64,000 bases of DNA. It comes from Paraburkholderia sp. UYCP14C (GTDB taxonomy: Bacteria > Pseudomonadota > Gammaproteobacteria > Burkholderiales > Burkholderiaceae). The stretch is from NCBI RefSeq assembly GCF_004197395.1, contig NZ_SELS01000046.1, positions 1 to 64,000 on the forward strand, read 5' to 3'. Shown one piece after another: positions 19,017 to 28,572 of the stretch. Positions within the stretch are counted from its first letter, which is position 1. Every line of letters begins with the position of its first letter. The translations under genes were made by a program, and so were the position numbers. The notes beneath the pieces were generated by a model. It had not been told where the DNA came from and made no database searches. It saw only the letters and a list, made by a program, of their open reading frames with translations.

Positions 19017-20471
19017 TCACGCGGCTGCCTTCGCCATATCTTCGATGACTTTCTTTGCGTCGCCGAACACCATCATCGTCTTGTCCATGTAAAACAGGTC
19101 GTTGTCGAGGCCCGCATAGCCAGCCGCCATCGACCGCTTGTTGACGATGACCGTGCGCGCCTTGTATGCCTCGATGATCGGCATGCCCGCGATCGGCGAC
19201 TTCGGATCGTTCTTCGCCGCCGGATTCACCACGTCGTTCGCGCCGAGCACCAGCACCACGTCGGTCTGGCCGAACTCGTTGTTGATGTCCTCCATTTCGA
19301 ACACGCGGTCGTAGGGCACTTCGGCTTCCGCAAGCAGAACGTTCATGTGGCCCGGCATGCGGCCGGCCACCGGGTGGATCGCGTAACGCACGTCCACGCC
19401 CTTTTCGACCAGCTTGTCGGTGAGTTCCTTGAGCGCATGCTGCGCGCGAGCCACCGCAAGACCGTAGCCCGGCACGATCACGACGCTCTCGGCATTGCCG
19501 AGCATGAATGCGGCGTCATCGGCCGAACCCGACTTCACCGGACGCTGCTCCTGCGCACCACCCGCCGCGGCCGCACTCGCTTCGCCGCCAAAGCCGCCCA
19601 GCAGCACGTTGAAGAACGAGCGGTTCATCGCGTGGCACATAATGTACGAGAGAATCGCGCCGGAAGAACCCACGAGCGAACCCGCGATGATCAGCATCGC
19701 GTTGTTCAGCGAGAAGCCGATGCCCGCCGCCGCCCAGCCCGAGTAAGAGTTCAGCATCGACACGACCACGGGCATGTCCGCGCCGCCGATCGGGATGATG
19801 ATCAGCACGCCGAGCGCGAACGCGATCGCCGTCATGACGATGAACGGGAGCCACGACTGCGTGACGTAAAACAGCACGCCGCAGCCGATCATGCCGAGCG
19901 CGAGCAACAGGTTGATCAGGTGCTGTCCGGGGTAGACCACGGGCGCGCCCTGAAATAGCCTGAACCTGTACTTGCCGGAGAGCTTGCCGAAGGCGATCAC
20001 CGAACCGCTGAAGGTGATTGCGCCCACGAACGTGCCGATGAAAAGCTCGATGCGGTTGCCATAGGGAAGGAAGCCGGGAGATGGCGAGCCTTGGGCCACG
20101 AGCCCGAATGCGGCGGGCTCTGCGACGACCGCATAGGCGATGCACACGGCCGCAAGTCCGATCAGCGAGTGCATGGCCGCGACGAGCTCGGGCATCTTCG
20201 TCATCTCGACGCGCCTCGCGGCATAGGCGCCCAAAGCGCCGCCCACTACGAACGCGGCACAGAGCAACGCGAGCCCAAGCCCGAGGTTCGAGCCGATCTG
20301 CGCGGACTGCGTCACGATCAGCCCCAGCGTAGTCAGGATCGAAATGACCATACCGGCTATGCCGAACACGGTGCCCGCGCGTGCGCTTTTCGGATTCGAC
20401 AGGCCTTTGAGCGCCTGAATGAAGCAGACCGACGCCAGCAGATAAAGCAGCGTAACCACATTCATGCCCAT
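19017..20471 (-). CDS. pntB: NAD(P)+ transhydrogenase subunit beta
   Basis: 484 aa. The first half has about nine membrane segments; the second half is the NADP(H)-binding domain III, with VPGYGLAVARAQH, the A/G-rich loop GRMPGHMNVLLAEA and VLVLGANDVVNP. With the two alpha chains upstream it forms the proton-pumping transhydrogenase, which makes NADPH from NADH and NADP+ at the inner membrane. The ATG directly follows the TAA of the preceding gene. Confidence 0.96.
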   Translation of the reverse strand: MGMNVVTLLYLLASVCFIQALKGLSNPKSARAGTVFGIAGMVISILTTLGLIVTQSAQIGSNLGLGLALLCAAFVVGGALGAYAARRVEMTKMPELVAAMHSLIGLAAVCIAYAVVAEPAAFGLVAQGSPSPGFLPYGNRIELFIGTFVGAITFSGSVIAFGKLSGKYRFRLFQGAPVVYPGQHLINLLLALGMIGCGVLFYVTQSWLPFIVMTAIAFALGVLIIIPIGGADMPVVVSMLNSYSGWAAAGIGFSLNNAMLIIAGSLVGSSGAILSYIMCHAMNRSFFNVLLGGFGGEASAAAAGGAQEQRPVKSGSADDAAFMLGNAESVVIVPGYGLAVARAQHALKELTDKLVEKGVDVRYAIHPVAGRMPGHMNVLLAEAEVPYDRVFEMEDINNEFGQTDVVLVLGANDVVNPAAKNDPKSPIAGMPIIEAYKARTVIVNKRSMAAGYAGLDNDLFYMDKTMMVFGDAKKVIEDMAKAAA

Positions 20472-20792
20472 TTATGCGCCCTCCTTCAAGGCAGGCTTCT
20501 TCGGTCCCTTCTTGCGGAACATCTCGAGCATGCGCCGCGTGACGCGGAATCCGCCCACCACATTGATGGCCGCGAGCAGCACGGCGATCGTGCCGAAGAC
20601 CTTGCCCGGGACCCCAACGGTGAGCCCCGTGGCGAGCATCGCGCCGACGATCACGATCGCCGAGATTGCGTTGGTCACGGCCATCAAAGGCGTATGCAGC
20701 GCCGGCGTGACATTCCAGACCACGTGATAACCGACGTACACCGCTAGAACGAAGATGATCAGATTGATGACTGTATGGTTGACGATTTCCAT
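20472..20792 (-). CDS. pntAB: NAD(P)+ transhydrogenase subunit alpha, membrane part
   Basis: 106 aa with three to four hydrophobic helices ([48 protein letters not shown]). It corresponds to the C-terminal membrane domain of the E. coli alpha subunit, split off as a separate chain as in most alphaproteobacteria and Burkholderiales. It lies between pntAA and pntB with 12 bp and 0 bp spacing, so it is certainly co-transcribed. Confidence 0.94.
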   Translation of the reverse strand: MEIVNHTVINLIIFVLAVYVGYHVVWNVTPALHTPLMAVTNAISAIVIVGAMLATGLTVGVPGKVFGTIAVLLAAINVVGGFRVTRRMLEMFRKKGPKKPALKEGA

Positions 20793-20804
20793 CGCCGTTC
20801 TCCT

Positions 20805-21962
20805 TTATCGTTCCGCCTCGCACGCCACTTCGACGTGGCGCGTAAGGAGAGTCGCCGCGACGATGTCGTCGGCGGTGTCGATGTTCAACGTGCCTTCCTT
20901 CGTGAGGATCAGCTTCAGGAAGTCCAGCAGGTTGCGCGCGTAGAGCGCCGAGGCGTCGGCGGGCACCATCGACGCCAGGTTCGTGTAGCCGACGATAGTC
21001 ACGCCATGCCTGACGGCCACCTTGTCGGGCTCGGTCAGCGGGCAGTTGCCGCCGCGCCGCCCGGTGGCTGAATCGGCGACGGGTCCGCGCCCTGCCGCGA
21101 GGTCGACCACCACCGAGCCGGGCTTCATCGCCTGTACCGTTTCGGCGGGCAGCAGAGTGGGCGCGTCGCGGCCCGGAATCAGCGCGGTCGAAATGACGAT
21201 GTCGGCCTGCTTCGCCCGCTCGTGCACGAGCGCGGACTGCCGGGCGAGCCACGAAGGCGGCATGGGCCGCGCGTAGCCGCCCACGCCCATCGCCGCTTCG
21301 CGTTCCTCCTGCGTTTCGAAAGGCACGTCGATAAACTTCGCGCCCAGCGACTCGATCTGCTCCTTTACCGCCGGACGCACGTCTGAAGCCTCGATCACGG
21401 CACCGAGACGTTTAGCCGTTGCGATTGCCTGCAGACCTGCCACGCCCGCGCCGAGAATCAGCACGCGCGCCGCCTTCACGGTGCCGGCAGCCGTCATGAG
21501 CATCGGCATGAAGCGCGGATAGAAGCTCGAGGCCACCAGCACCGCCTTGTAACCCGCGATGTTGGCCTGCGAGGAGAGCACGTCGAGGCTCTGCGCGCGC
21601 GTGGTGCGCGGCGCGGCCTCCAGCGCGAACGCGGTCACACTCGCTTCGGCGAGCTTGCGCGTGTTTTCCGCGTTGAATGGATCGAGCATGCCCACCAGCA
21701 CTGCGCCGCGTTTCATCAGCGCCAGTTCGCCTGGCGCGGGCGAATGCACCTTGAGCACAAGGGCGGCGCCGAAGGCCGCCTGGGCGTCGGCAAGCTCCGC
21801 GCCAACCGCCTCATACGCGTCGTCGGGAAAGCTCGCGGCCGCGCCTGCGCCTCGCTGAACCGTGACGCGATGTCCCTGCGAGACATACTTCTTGACCGTC
21901 TCCGGGGTCGCGGCCACACGGGTTTCGTTTGCCTGTGTTTCGGCGGGTATTCCGATATGCAT
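20805..21962 (-). CDS. pntAA: NAD(P)+ transhydrogenase subunit alpha, NAD(H)-binding part
   Basis: 385 aa from MHIGIPAET; the open frame extends upstream but homology begins there. The alanine-dehydrogenase/PntA N-terminal domain is followed by the NAD-binding motif GAGVAGLQAIATAKRLGA and by SDVRPAVKEQIESLGA. RGGNCPLTEPD matches the PntA signature. It is the soluble domain I of the split transhydrogenase. The GC-rich 5' side has no strong ribosome-binding site directly before this ATG (ATATTCGAAC). Confidence 0.94.
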   Translation of the reverse strand: MHIGIPAETQANETRVAATPETVKKYVSQGHRVTVQRGAGAAASFPDDAYEAVGAELADAQAAFGAALVLKVHSPAPGELALMKRGAVLVGMLDPFNAENTRKLAEASVTAFALEAAPRTTRAQSLDVLSSQANIAGYKAVLVASSFYPRFMPMLMTAAGTVKAARVLILGAGVAGLQAIATAKRLGAVIEASDVRPAVKEQIESLGAKFIDVPFETQEEREAAMGVGGYARPMPPSWLARQSALVHERAKQADIVISTALIPGRDAPTLLPAETVQAMKPGSVVVDLAAGRGPVADSATGRRGGNCPLTEPDKVAVRHGVTIVGYTNLASMVPADASALYARNLLDFLKLILTKEGTLNIDTADDIVAATLLTRHVEVACEAER

Positions 21963-22079
21963 GTTCGAATATATTCCGTTAGTCATTAGGTTAACGAAAC
22001 GAGTGCGAATCCAGACGACGCCTATCCTCGCACTCACCCGGTGTCTTGATGACCGATGCGACCACGACACCGACGCCAC

Positions 22080-22146
22080 CTGCGATCTCCTCCCAGACGA
22101 GCGCAGCGGGTCCGCCGGCCTCACGAACGCGGGCCGCATCGGGCAT
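22080..22146 (-). pseudogene. N-terminal remnant of a third NADPH:quinone oxidoreductase
   Basis: The reading frame MPDAARVREAGGPAALVWEEIA matches the first 22 residues of the intact oxidoreductase whose start is at 30107 (MPYAIRVRETGGPETLVWEEIA). After this the similarity stops, and the frame runs into unrelated sequence. The DNA upstream (CCTTCAGG, then a -ACT- stretch) also resembles the leader of the intact copy. It is a decayed or truncated duplicate left at the downstream end of the DUF3500 gene. Confidence 0.75.
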
Positions 22147-22165
22147 CGACGCTTCCTTCAGGCGA

Positions 22166-23368
22166 TCAAGACTTGTGGTTCGTGTTCGTAGGGCTCCCAT
22201 GGTCATTTGCATGCCATTGGAGGTAATGCTGGCGCAGCAGGTCCTTGCCATAGTCTTTGCCATTCGGCGTCCGCACGAGCGTGTGGATGTGATCGCGGGA
22301 CGGCTTGTCGTTGTCGAACACGATGCCGGGTTGGTGGTCGAACTCCACCAGGATCACCGGACTCAAGATGCGGTAGTAGAACGGGCTCGTATCGTCAAAC
22401 GGTCCGATCCACGCGAACTGCGTATCGACGAGGTGACGTTTGGCCTCGGCCCAGCGCAGTTCGGAATGTCCGCGGCGGATGTACCCGATATAGGTTGCCA
22501 GCAGCGCATCGAGGCGCTCGCGGCCTTCCTGTGGGAGGTCCTCATAACGGATGCCGCCCGGCTCGATATGCCGGTTATCGTTGTAGGCGCCGGCGAATAC
22601 TTCCCACGGCAAGTCAGTGCCGATCGTTGCCTGTTGCCGTGCTTCGGCCGAGAGTGCGCGCATCAGCGCGTGGCCTTGTTCCTCTTCGGCGGCGAACACG
22701 CGCAGACCGCGATACTTGCCGAACCGCGCCAGCACCGGTTCCGATCCCATTAGAATCGGCGTCATGACGAGCTGATCGCCGAGCACGAAGCAATTGATGT
22801 TGAGGTGGTGGCCATCGATCTGCCAGCCCCAGGGTTCATCCCGCGACGGCGTCCCGAAAATGCTGATCCAGTAGTACCACTCGCTGTATTCATCCGGCTT
22901 CCCCGTTATTTCGAGCGCGTGCTCGTTGAGTCGCATGACGTCGCGCACGGTCCGATAGCCCCCTTCGCTCATCGTCTCGCGCATCAACGCCAGCGCCGCC
23001 TCGCGCTGGCTATGGTCGAGATCGGCAAGGCAAATCCCATTGCGAGGCATTAGCCACGGATGGAAGTTGGACCACTGCCGCCACGCTTCATCTTCGATTG
23101 CCAGGCAGGCGGTGCGCCGCTGCGTGGGATCCAGACTCGCGACAAAGGCGCGCGCTGCTTTCAAAACGGGGGCCAGTGAAGCGCCTGTGGCCGCGGGCAG
23201 GACGAGGCCTTCAGACGAGCCGGGGAAGTTTATTCCGCGGAACGGCTCGGCCAGGCCAGCCCGCGCCATATCGACCAGTTTCTGCTGGCGCGCCGTCAGT
23301 TCGAATGGACGGGTCGCCGGCGCCGGCGGCCAGTTTCGCAGCCCGAAATTTTTCGTCTCTCCTGCCAT
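22166..23368 (-). CDS. DUF3500-family protein
   Basis: 400 aa, soluble, no signal peptide seen (MAGETKNFGLRN). Conserved-looking blocks include WWW-free but aromatic-rich EYSEWYYWISIFGTPS, WGWQIDGHHLNINCFVLG and SPVILVEFDHQPGIVFDN, which I recognise as the DUF3500 signature; the His pair in DGHHLN and the acidic blocks could bind a metal. Function unknown. It is the last intact gene of the minus-strand cluster and has its own copy of the cluster's upstream regulatory element. Confidence 0.85.
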   Translation of the reverse strand: MAGETKNFGLRNWPPAPATRPFELTARQQKLVDMARAGLAEPFRGINFPGSSEGLVLPAATGASLAPVLKAARAFVASLDPTQRRTACLAIEDEAWRQWSNFHPWLMPRNGICLADLDHSQREAALALMRETMSEGGYRTVRDVMRLNEHALEITGKPDEYSEWYYWISIFGTPSRDEPWGWQIDGHHLNINCFVLGDQLVMTPILMGSEPVLARFGKYRGLRVFAAEEEQGHALMRALSAEARQQATIGTDLPWEVFAGAYNDNRHIEPGGIRYEDLPQEGRERLDALLATYIGYIRRGHSELRWAEAKRHLVDTQFAWIGPFDDTSPFYYRILSPVILVEFDHQPGIVFDNDKPSRDHIHTLVRTPNGKDYGKDLLRQHYLQWHANDHGSPTNTNHKS

Positions 23369-23724
23369 GTTGTCTCCTCCTGTTGTTTGGCCGCCATCCT
23401 GCGAGCGTCCGGATCGGATCGACGCGGTCTCGCTTGCCGCTATCGAAGTAGGATGAAAGTAACCTCGGCGGGCGCCCGGATAAACATGTCGCGAGTGGAA
23501 AGACCCTCAGGCGCCGCTGGATAATCACCGCAGACGGAGGGCCAACGACGCACGCCGCAGCCGGTCCACCTGCTCTTAAAACGATCGCCGTACCGTTGGC
23601 TTGTTGTTCACGGCGAAGACCCGTGGGGCGCTCCTCGCGACCCTTTCCACGCTGCCGATGCGGGCCGCATCCTTCACGGTTCCATTCAGCGTGTGGAAGC
23701 TCATCCTGGCGCAATACGTGAGCG
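23369..23724. other. 356-bp gap with regulatory element and a 42-codon open frame
   Basis: The right flank of DUF3500. It contains the shared regulatory element (see separate entry). A minus-strand frame of 42 codons at 23576-23704 starts MSFHTLNG with CCAGG just before the ATG. I do not recognise it; it may be a remnant or a chance frame. Confidence 0.4.
23494..23525. promoter_or_regulatory. AraC/XylS-like paired half-sites upstream of DUF3500 (copy B)
   Basis: Half-sites AGTGGAAAGAC (23494-23504) and CGCTGGATAAT (23515-23525) are offset by 21 bp. They lie inside a 57-bp block (23472-23528) about 83% identical to the block at 30176-30232. The element is about 130 bp upstream of the DUF3500 start and has the same orientation as the other copies. 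Confidence 0.65.
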
Positions 23725-24132
23725 CTAGCGCCGGCGCACCTCTTGGGCGTCGGCATCGAGCATGCACTCAGCTGCGCCGCCAGCGAGCCCCTTGTAGTAG
23801 ACATGCACGCCGATGGCGAGCGAATCGTTGCGGATCTCGTGAAGCACTCGCAACGCCTTTGCGGGATTACGAAACAACAGATAGTGGGCCTTTTCGTCGA
23901 TAAGACGGGCGACCTGATGCATGCTATGGCGGTTCAGCGCCTCCACCAGTGCGTCGAGGCTCGCGTGCGTGCGCGCGTCGGTGCGCGGATACAACATATG
24001 CAGCACGGCAACGGCCTGGGGGGCCAGTGCCGCGGACAGCCCCGTTACGATGTCCTTGTGCGTGATGGACGTCGCCACGCGCTCGGCGCCATCTACGGCG
24101 TCCACGAAGAGCACTTCAATGTCGATTGTCAT
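23725..24132 (-). CDS. hypothetical protein, 135 aa
   Basis: I do not recognise the family. It is a soluble, His-containing protein with mixed alpha/beta character: MTIDIEVLFVDAV, then SLDALVEALNRHSMHQVARLI, then LRVLHEIRNDSLAIGVHVYYKG. A good GCAGGAG site lies 7 nt before the ATG and the codon use resembles its neighbours, so it is probably a real gene of the cluster. The two-part pattern (helix bundle, then beta strands) might fit a small-molecule-binding or cyclase-like protein, but that is a guess. Confidence 0.6.
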   Translation of the reverse strand: MTIDIEVLFVDAVDGAERVATSITHKDIVTGLSAALAPQAVAVLHMLYPRTDARTHASLDALVEALNRHSMHQVARLIDEKAHYLLFRNPAKALRVLHEIRNDSLAIGVHVYYKGLAGGAAECMLDADAQEVRRR

Positions 24133-24296
24133 GCGAGTGACTCCTGCACTTCACCAAGGAAGCGCTGACGCATCGTTATGCAACGCCTGGTTACACATTC
24201 CGCTTCAGCGAACGTGATCCGCCGTTTATTCTTCAAGCGCTCGCTCCGTGAACTGCCCGTGAGACCGAATGCCCGCCCGAATGAACCAGTGGTTTC

Positions 24297-25268
24297 CTAA
24301 AATGCAATCACACTCGATCCTTTGGTTTTCCTGCTTTCGACATCTTTGTGAGCCCGAACGATTTCGTCGATATTGTAGGTTTGCCCAATTGGCACTTTCA
24401 GGCCATTGCGTATTGCTTCGAAGAAGGCCTCCGAATAGCGCAACAGATCTGATCTGGTGCGCGTATAGTGAATGAACCTCGGCCGCGTGAGATAGACTGA
24501 GCCGACTTCGGCCAGGTCGCCAACGGGAACGGGAGACGGATCTCCGGATGCGGAACCGAAGCTCACGAGCATGCCTCGAAATGCGAGACTGTTTAGCGAA
24601 GATTCAAAGCTATCCGCACCGACCGAATCGTATGCCACATTCACGCCCCGGCCGGCGGTTAATGCGCGCACACGCTCCGCGACATTCTCGACTGTCGAAA
24701 CAAGCACGTGGTCGCAGCCATGTTCAAGCGCGTGGGACACTTTTTCCTGGTTACCTACCGTACCAATGACGGTGGCTCCAATCGCCTTTGCCCACTGGCA
24801 AAGAACGGTGCCCACTCCGCCGGCGGCAGCGTGAACAAGCACGAAATGGCCGGGTGCGACCGCGAAAACATCTTTAATCAGGAGTGCGGCTGTAATTCCG
24901 TGCTGGAGAGCGGCGGCGGCAACCGCCGGATCGATGTCGGCTGGAAGTTTGACGAGTCGATCCGCTGGGACGATCCGCTCTTGCGCATAGCTGCCCGGTG
25001 GAATTCCCGCGTAAGCTACCAGATCGCCCACCGCCAACTCCGAGAGTTCCGATCGTATCTCTCGAATAATGCCGCAACCCGCAACCCCAAGGCCGGTCGG
25101 CAACGGTAATGGATAGTGCCCCTGCCGATGCATGATATCGAGGTAGTTCAGACCGACCGCGAGGTGCTCGATCCGAGCCTCTCCGGCCTTGACAGGGCTG
25201 CTTTCTTCTTCGGTGATCTGCATGACCTCGGCATTACCGAAGCTTTTAATCTTGACGACTTTTGGCAT
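24297..25268 (-). CDS. NADPH:quinone oxidoreductase family (second paralogue)
   Basis: 323 aa, zinc-free medium-chain dehydrogenase/reductase. It has an N-terminal GroES-like domain, then the NADPH-binding motif HAAAGGVGTVLCQWAK, and lacks the structural zinc cysteines. About half of the residues match the paralogue at 29136-30107 (for instance VLVHAAAGGVG, LESRKT-type C-terminus VESRKTKGSSV). Such enzymes reduce quinones or activated enones and lower redox stress from aromatic breakdown. Two paralogues in one cluster suggest different quinoid intermediates. Confidence 0.88.
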   Translation of the reverse strand: MPKVVKIKSFGNAEVMQITEEESSPVKAGEARIEHLAVGLNYLDIMHRQGHYPLPLPTGLGVAGCGIIREIRSELSELAVGDLVAYAGIPPGSYAQERIVPADRLVKLPADIDPAVAAAALQHGITAALLIKDVFAVAPGHFVLVHAAAGGVGTVLCQWAKAIGATVIGTVGNQEKVSHALEHGCDHVLVSTVENVAERVRALTAGRGVNVAYDSVGADSFESSLNSLAFRGMLVSFGSASGDPSPVPVGDLAEVGSVYLTRPRFIHYTRTRSDLLRYSEAFFEAIRNGLKVPIGQTYNIDEIVRAHKDVESRKTKGSSVIAF

Positions 25269-25410
25269 GATTTACATCCACGGCAACGAAGTTGAATAGG
25301 TTTTTCGTGAAAACGATGAGCGACGAACGGGCAATATGGCGCTCGTGATCTACTCGCAGCCAATTCAGTCCTTTACTATTCGACGCTTGGCTGGAGAAGA
25401 GTGATTGGCA

Positions 25411-26868
25411 CTAAAGAACCCCCGCGGAATAGCCGTCCGGGCGAATCAGCACCGCCGCGGCACCGTCGAAAAATTTCGTCGGCCGCTCAGCGCTGCGTAC
25501 CCGAATGACCGACTCTTTGCGCAGTGCATCTACTAGCGAGACGCTCGCCCCCTTTCCGAACGACAGATGGAGCCAGCGGCCGGAAGACAGAAGTTGGTAC
25601 ACGGTGATTTCCGACCCATCCTCCCGACGAACTCTGCAATCGGGCGCGCGGATGCCGGCCCCCGGGGGGCAACGTGTATCGGAGAAGCCACGCAACGGCC
25701 CCACGTCTTCGTAGCCGACGCTGAAACCAGAGATCTGTCCGGCGATCTTCTCGTTGACCTCCGGAAAAGCCAGGCAATCGGAGACCATTTTTCGCAAGCC
25801 AAGACCGCCCTGGCTGAACGCCGTCATGAGCACGTTTTGCGTCAAGGTACTGTCATTGAGTTGCTTGCCGACAGGCCGACGCTCCTCCTCGTAGCTATCG
25901 AGCAGCGCCTCATGGGCCTCGCCCTTGATGACAGCGGCGAGCTTCCAACCCAGATTGAATGCGTCCTGCAAACCGACATTCAAACCCTGTCCGCCAAATG
26001 GAGCGTGGATGTGCGAGGCATCGCCAGCGAGAAAGATCCGGCCGCTTCGATAGCGCTCCGCGAGTCGGGTCTCGTTGGAAAAGCGCGAAAGCCAGAATGG
26101 ATCGCGCATGTTGTAGTCGGTGCCGAGGATCTGTCGAGTTATGCGTGACAGTTCCTCCAACGTGGGCTCCTGCCTGAACAGCGCCGGATCGGTTTCGTCG
26201 GGCGTCGTCACCACGATGCGGCTCCGGCCGTCTTCACCGGGTGGCGCAATAAGGAGGCCACCGTGCTCGTTGTACTTCGTCATCGGCGATTTACCTTCCG
26301 GCAGATCGAGCCTGACATCACCGAGAAGCCACGAGTGTGTGCCCTCGTGGCCGAGGAACGCGATGCCCGCCTGTTGGCGCGTGAGACTGCGTGCACCGTC
26401 GCAGCCGACCAGGTAGCGTCCGTGCAGCTCAAACCGGCCTTTGTCGCTTACTCCTTCGACCGCAACGCCCGAGTGATCCTGTCGAATGGTTTCGGCCTGG
26501 TGTCCGGCGAGATACACGACACCAAGCTCTGTTGCGCGCTCGCGGATCAGTTTCTCGGTAGTCGCCTGAGAAATCCTGAGCGTTTGGGGAAAGCGGCTGT
26601 CGAGACGCGAATAGTCGAGTTGCGTGTCGAGCATCCCGTAGTGCCATTCCGGCTGATGCTTCCCGGCCGCGAGAAACCTGTCGGCCAGACCGCGCAGGTC
26701 GAACATTTCCAGCGTGCGGCTGTGCATCGTCCCCGCACGAGATTGAAGGACCCTATCCTGACGGCGCTCGACCACCGCCACGCTCGGTCCGGCCAGCCTC
26801 ACTTCGCAGGCCAGCCAAAGACCCACTGGCCCACCGCCCACGATAACTACATCGAAGGAATCCGCCAT
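25411..26868 (-). CDS. FAD-dependent aromatic hydroxylase (class A flavin monooxygenase)
   Basis: 485 aa from MADSFDVV, chosen because TGGAG lies 7 nt upstream. Motifs in order: FAD-binding GGGPVGLWLA, the GCDGARS (DG) motif about residue 162, and GDASHIHAPFGGQGLN (GD motif, about 285). The C-terminal thioredoxin-like tail of the phenol-hydroxylase/PheA-TfdB branch is shortened. Expected to hydroxylate a phenolic ring at NAD(P)H and O2 expense. Substrate unknown. Its place between the ALDH and quinone oxidoreductase genes supports an aromatic pathway. Confidence 0.88.
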   Translation of the reverse strand: MADSFDVVIVGGGPVGLWLACEVRLAGPSVAVVERRQDRVLQSRAGTMHSRTLEMFDLRGLADRFLAAGKHQPEWHYGMLDTQLDYSRLDSRFPQTLRISQATTEKLIRERATELGVVYLAGHQAETIRQDHSGVAVEGVSDKGRFELHGRYLVGCDGARSLTRQQAGIAFLGHEGTHSWLLGDVRLDLPEGKSPMTKYNEHGGLLIAPPGEDGRSRIVVTTPDETDPALFRQEPTLEELSRITRQILGTDYNMRDPFWLSRFSNETRLAERYRSGRIFLAGDASHIHAPFGGQGLNVGLQDAFNLGWKLAAVIKGEAHEALLDSYEEERRPVGKQLNDSTLTQNVLMTAFSQGGLGLRKMVSDCLAFPEVNEKIAGQISGFSVGYEDVGPLRGFSDTRCPPGAGIRAPDCRVRREDGSEITVYQLLSSGRWLHLSFGKGASVSLVDALRKESVIRVRSAERPTKFFDGAAAVLIRPDGYSAGVL

Positions 26869-26996
26869 CACAAACTCCAGTAGCATTCAATGATTACATG
26901 GCGAGTCTTACTCTGTTCGCCAGCCATACGACCCGTTACTCGACGGTAGGCGACGCGCTGCTGGCCACATCGACGCCGAATTTTTCGCATTCGCTG

Positions 26997-28442
26997 TCAA
27001 GCCATCGTGTAAGCCGTCTTGACCGTGGTGTAATGCTCCCTGGCGTAGGTCCCTTGCTCGCGAGACCCATAGCTCGAGCCCTTGCGGCCGCCGAACGGAA
27101 CGTGGTAATCGACACCCGCTGTCGGCAGGTTGACCATCACCATGCCCGCCTCGCTGTTGCGTTTGAAATGCGTCGCATATTTCAGCGAAGTCGTGCAGAT
27201 ACCGGCGGACAAGCCGAATTCAGTGTCGTTGGCCAGTTCGAGCGCCTCGTCGTAACTCCTCACTCGCACGATATTGGCCACCGGGCCGAAGACCTCCTCG
27301 CGCGAGATCCGCATGCTATTGGTCGTTTCGGCGAAAAGCGCAGGCCGGAGATAGAAACCGGGCGTCTCACGCTCGAGGAGTTCGCCGCCGAATACAAGCT
27401 TGCCTCCCTCGTCCCTGGCGATCTGGATGTATTTGAGGTTCTGTTCCAGTTGGCTCTGATCGACCACCGGGCCTACGTGGGTGCCCTGCTTTAGCGCATC
27501 GTCCACCACGATTCCCTTCAGCCGCTCGATGCAGGCTTCGACGAAACGGTCATGGATGCCGGACTGGACGATCAGGCGCGAAGACGCGGTGCAGCGCTGG
27601 CCTGTGGAAAAGAACGCGCCGTTGACGGCGACTTCGACCGCCGTGTCGAGGTCGGCGTCGTCGAGCACGACGAGCGGGTTCTTGCCGCCCATCTCGAGCT
27701 GGACCTTCTTCATCGGGTTCGACGCGATGCAGGCGGCTGCAACCTTGCGACCGGTCGAGACCGAGCCCGTGAAGGAGATCGCGTGCACGTCCTTGTGCTT
27801 CAACAGCGCCTCTCCAACCACTGAACCACGGCCCATGACGAGATTCAGCACGCCTCGCGGCAGGCCGGCACGCAGGATGATGTCCACGAGCGCCCACGCT
27901 GAGCCCGGCACGAGGTCGGCCGGTTTGATGACCACGCAGTTGCCCCAAGCGAGCGCCGGCGCGATCTTCCATGCCGGGATGGCGATCGGGAAGTTCCACG
28001 GCGTGATCATCCCAACGATCCCTACCGGCTCGCGGGTGATCTCGACACCGACACCAGCGCGCACGGATGGAATCGCCTCACCCCCGGTGCGCAGGCATTC
28101 GCCCGCGAAGAAGGCGAAGATCTGCCCGGCGCGCACCACCTCGCCGATCCCTTCGGCGAGCGTCTTGCCCTCCTCGCGCGCGAGAAGGCGGCCCAGCTCA
28201 TCTTTGCGGGCCAAAATCTCATCGGAGGCTTTCTTCAGAATATCGAAGCGCTGCTGTGGCGTTGAACGGCTCCAGGCCGGGAAGGCGCTCTTCGCCGCGT
28301 CTACCGCATTGTTCACGTCCGCCACGGACCCCTGCGCATATTCGCCGACAAGGTCATTCGTATCGGACGGGTTGATGTTCCGAGAAGCATTCGATCCTGA
28401 AACCAAATCTCCGCCGATGAGATTGGGATAAATTGCAGGCAT
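26997..28442 (-). CDS. aldehyde dehydrogenase (NAD(P)+), alpha-ketoglutarate/vanillin semialdehyde type
   Basis: 481 aa. Catalytic Glu250 (LEMGGKNP) and Cys284 (GQRCTASS) are present, with the cofactor motif FTGSVSTG. The TPWNFPIAIPAWK motif and the overall form fit the KGSADH / benzaldehyde / vanillin-dehydrogenase branch. It converts an aldehyde intermediate to the acid. It is 130 bp from the CMD-like gene and on the same strand, within the cluster. Confidence 0.9.
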   Translation of the reverse strand: MPAIYPNLIGGDLVSGSNASRNINPSDTNDLVGEYAQGSVADVNNAVDAAKSAFPAWSRSTPQQRFDILKKASDEILARKDELGRLLAREEGKTLAEGIGEVVRAGQIFAFFAGECLRTGGEAIPSVRAGVGVEITREPVGIVGMITPWNFPIAIPAWKIAPALAWGNCVVIKPADLVPGSAWALVDIILRAGLPRGVLNLVMGRGSVVGEALLKHKDVHAISFTGSVSTGRKVAAACIASNPMKKVQLEMGGKNPLVVLDDADLDTAVEVAVNGAFFSTGQRCTASSRLIVQSGIHDRFVEACIERLKGIVVDDALKQGTHVGPVVDQSQLEQNLKYIQIARDEGGKLVFGGELLERETPGFYLRPALFAETTNSMRISREEVFGPVANIVRVRSYDEALELANDTEFGLSAGICTTSLKYATHFKRNSEAGMVMVNLPTAGVDYHVPFGGRKGSSYGSREQGTYAREHYTTVKTAYTMA

Positions 28443-28572
28443 GGTTTCCTCTATACCTTCAGCAGGGACATGTTGCGAAGTCTCGCCCGACTTGCCCCAG
28501 AGTTCTTTTTAAAGCGCCGCCGTGGTCTGCGCATTGAATTCACCTCAACGAGTGCCCGCCACGGCAAAAGCA

